Source of the DNA: Dactylis glomerata
Taxonomy: Eukaryota > Streptophyta > Magnoliopsida > Poales > Poaceae
Length of the DNA: 64,000 bases
Direction of reading: 5' to 3'
NCBI GenBank assembly: GCA_007115705.1
Contig: QXEO01001579.1
Span: forward strand, 1-64,000
Part shown: positions 63,656 through 64,000 of the stretch, piece after piece
Numbering within the stretch: the stretch's first letter is position 1
How the letters are laid out: each line of letters starts with the position of its first letter
The notes under the pieces: model-generated
Seen by the model: only the letters and a program-made list of their open reading frames with translations
Database searches by the model: none
What the model was told of the DNA's origin: nothing
Program-made: the position numbers and the translations under genes

Positions 63656-64000
63656 TCGTGGCAGTTCCTTGATTCCTTGGGCGTCAAGTCCCGAAATTTG
63701 GCGTAAAGTTGTCTTTTCTCATTCAGATACATCTCCACCTCACTTCTAATCCTGGGCAGCCGACTCCCCACATGCCTGCGTGAGTCCTCCTCGCGGTTTT
63801 GGATCATCCCATTGATTTTCATAATCTGCATCATCAAAATTAAGCCAAATATATGACACACCAACTGTACTGCATCGCTTGTTTAAACTGTAATTATGTG
63901 CAAAGTGCACTTGTGCAAGTATATATAGATCGACTTGTTGCAAGACGTACTACTAATTAACTTACCCGCTGATATATAAAGCCAAGGTAGGCCGGACGAT
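63577..64000 (-). CDS. 3' end of an unidentified minus-strand gene (partial)
   Basis: Last exon 63825-63577 reads IMKINGMIQNREEDSRRHVG, then SRLPRIRSEVEMYLNEKRQL, YAKFRDLTPKESRNCHDLLPPR, and a Gly/Ala tail ending AAMA and TGA. A 140-bp intron (63965-63826; GTAAGT...GATGCAG on the minus strand) separates it from an upstream exon, RPAYLGFIYQR, that continues past 64000. The charged helix could be a coiled coil. I do not recognise the family. Splice sites and frame agree, so it may be a live gene or an intact captured copy. Confidence 0.55.

Overview
This window looks like nuclear DNA of a large-genome cool-season grass (Pooideae, for example Triticeae, oat or ryegrass relatives). The evidence is stacked, nested LTR retrotransposons of Triticeae-like type, grass Stowaway/PIF/CACTA/Mutator/hAT elements, and a grass-type CC-NBS-LRR gene split by an intron inside its NB-ARC region. 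Almost everything is transposon or transposon-damaged host gene. I found no bacterial operon, CRISPR array or tRNA gene. Species cannot be fixed from sequence alone.

Layout. 1-12,160 is a four-level nest: a receptor-kinase pseudogene (minus) is interrupted by a Copia element running off the left edge; its gag is interrupted by a solo LTR (target duplication GAGTT); that LTR is interrupted by a complete, young, gag-only Gypsy-type element at 1,052-9,382 (target duplication ATCAC). 13,196-16,547 is a decayed Copia element. 16,548-19,900 holds a Helitron-like terminus, a hAT MITE (8-bp target duplication) and degraded genic DNA. 19,929-30,340 is an NLR resistance-gene pseudogene, carrying a non-LTR insertion in its intron, two frameshifts, an almost pristine Copia element (24,714-29,831; 1,456-aa polyprotein) and a 121-bp tandem duplication. 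30,341-38,500 holds MITE remnants, a non-LTR element, a truncated Gypsy gag and a fragment of the gag-only family. 38,712-41,135 is a Helitron candidate. 42,360-44,238 is an unidentified host-gene remnant with three repeated exons.

44,239-55,541 is a second, older member of the gag-only family that has lost its gag, and into it a 5.28-kb Mutator-like element (48,425-53,705; 9-bp target duplication TTTCTTTAA; about 105-bp inverted repeats) has inserted. That element carries two intron-containing host gene copies, an F-box/DUF295 gene and a B3-domain gene, both with a disabling lesion: a Pack-MULE. 56,999-59,814 is a non-autonomous CACTA element (target duplication TTA) with roughly 680-bp internal repeats and a 5S rRNA-derived segment. 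61,071-62,616 is a PIF/Harbinger-type element (target duplication TAA) carrying a decayed coding sequence. It lies between two copies of a local duplication; the right copy contains the last two exons of an unidentified minus-strand gene leaving the window at 64,000.

The only long intact coding regions are the Copia polyprotein at 25,094-29,464 and the gag-like protein at 5,210-7,675. The parts relate mainly as insertion history rather than as a pathway: non-autonomous elements (gag-only family, Pack-MULE, CACTA, Harbinger, MITEs, Helitrons) presumably used proteins supplied by relatives elsewhere, and host genes (RLK, NLR, F-box, B3) were broken or copied in the process.
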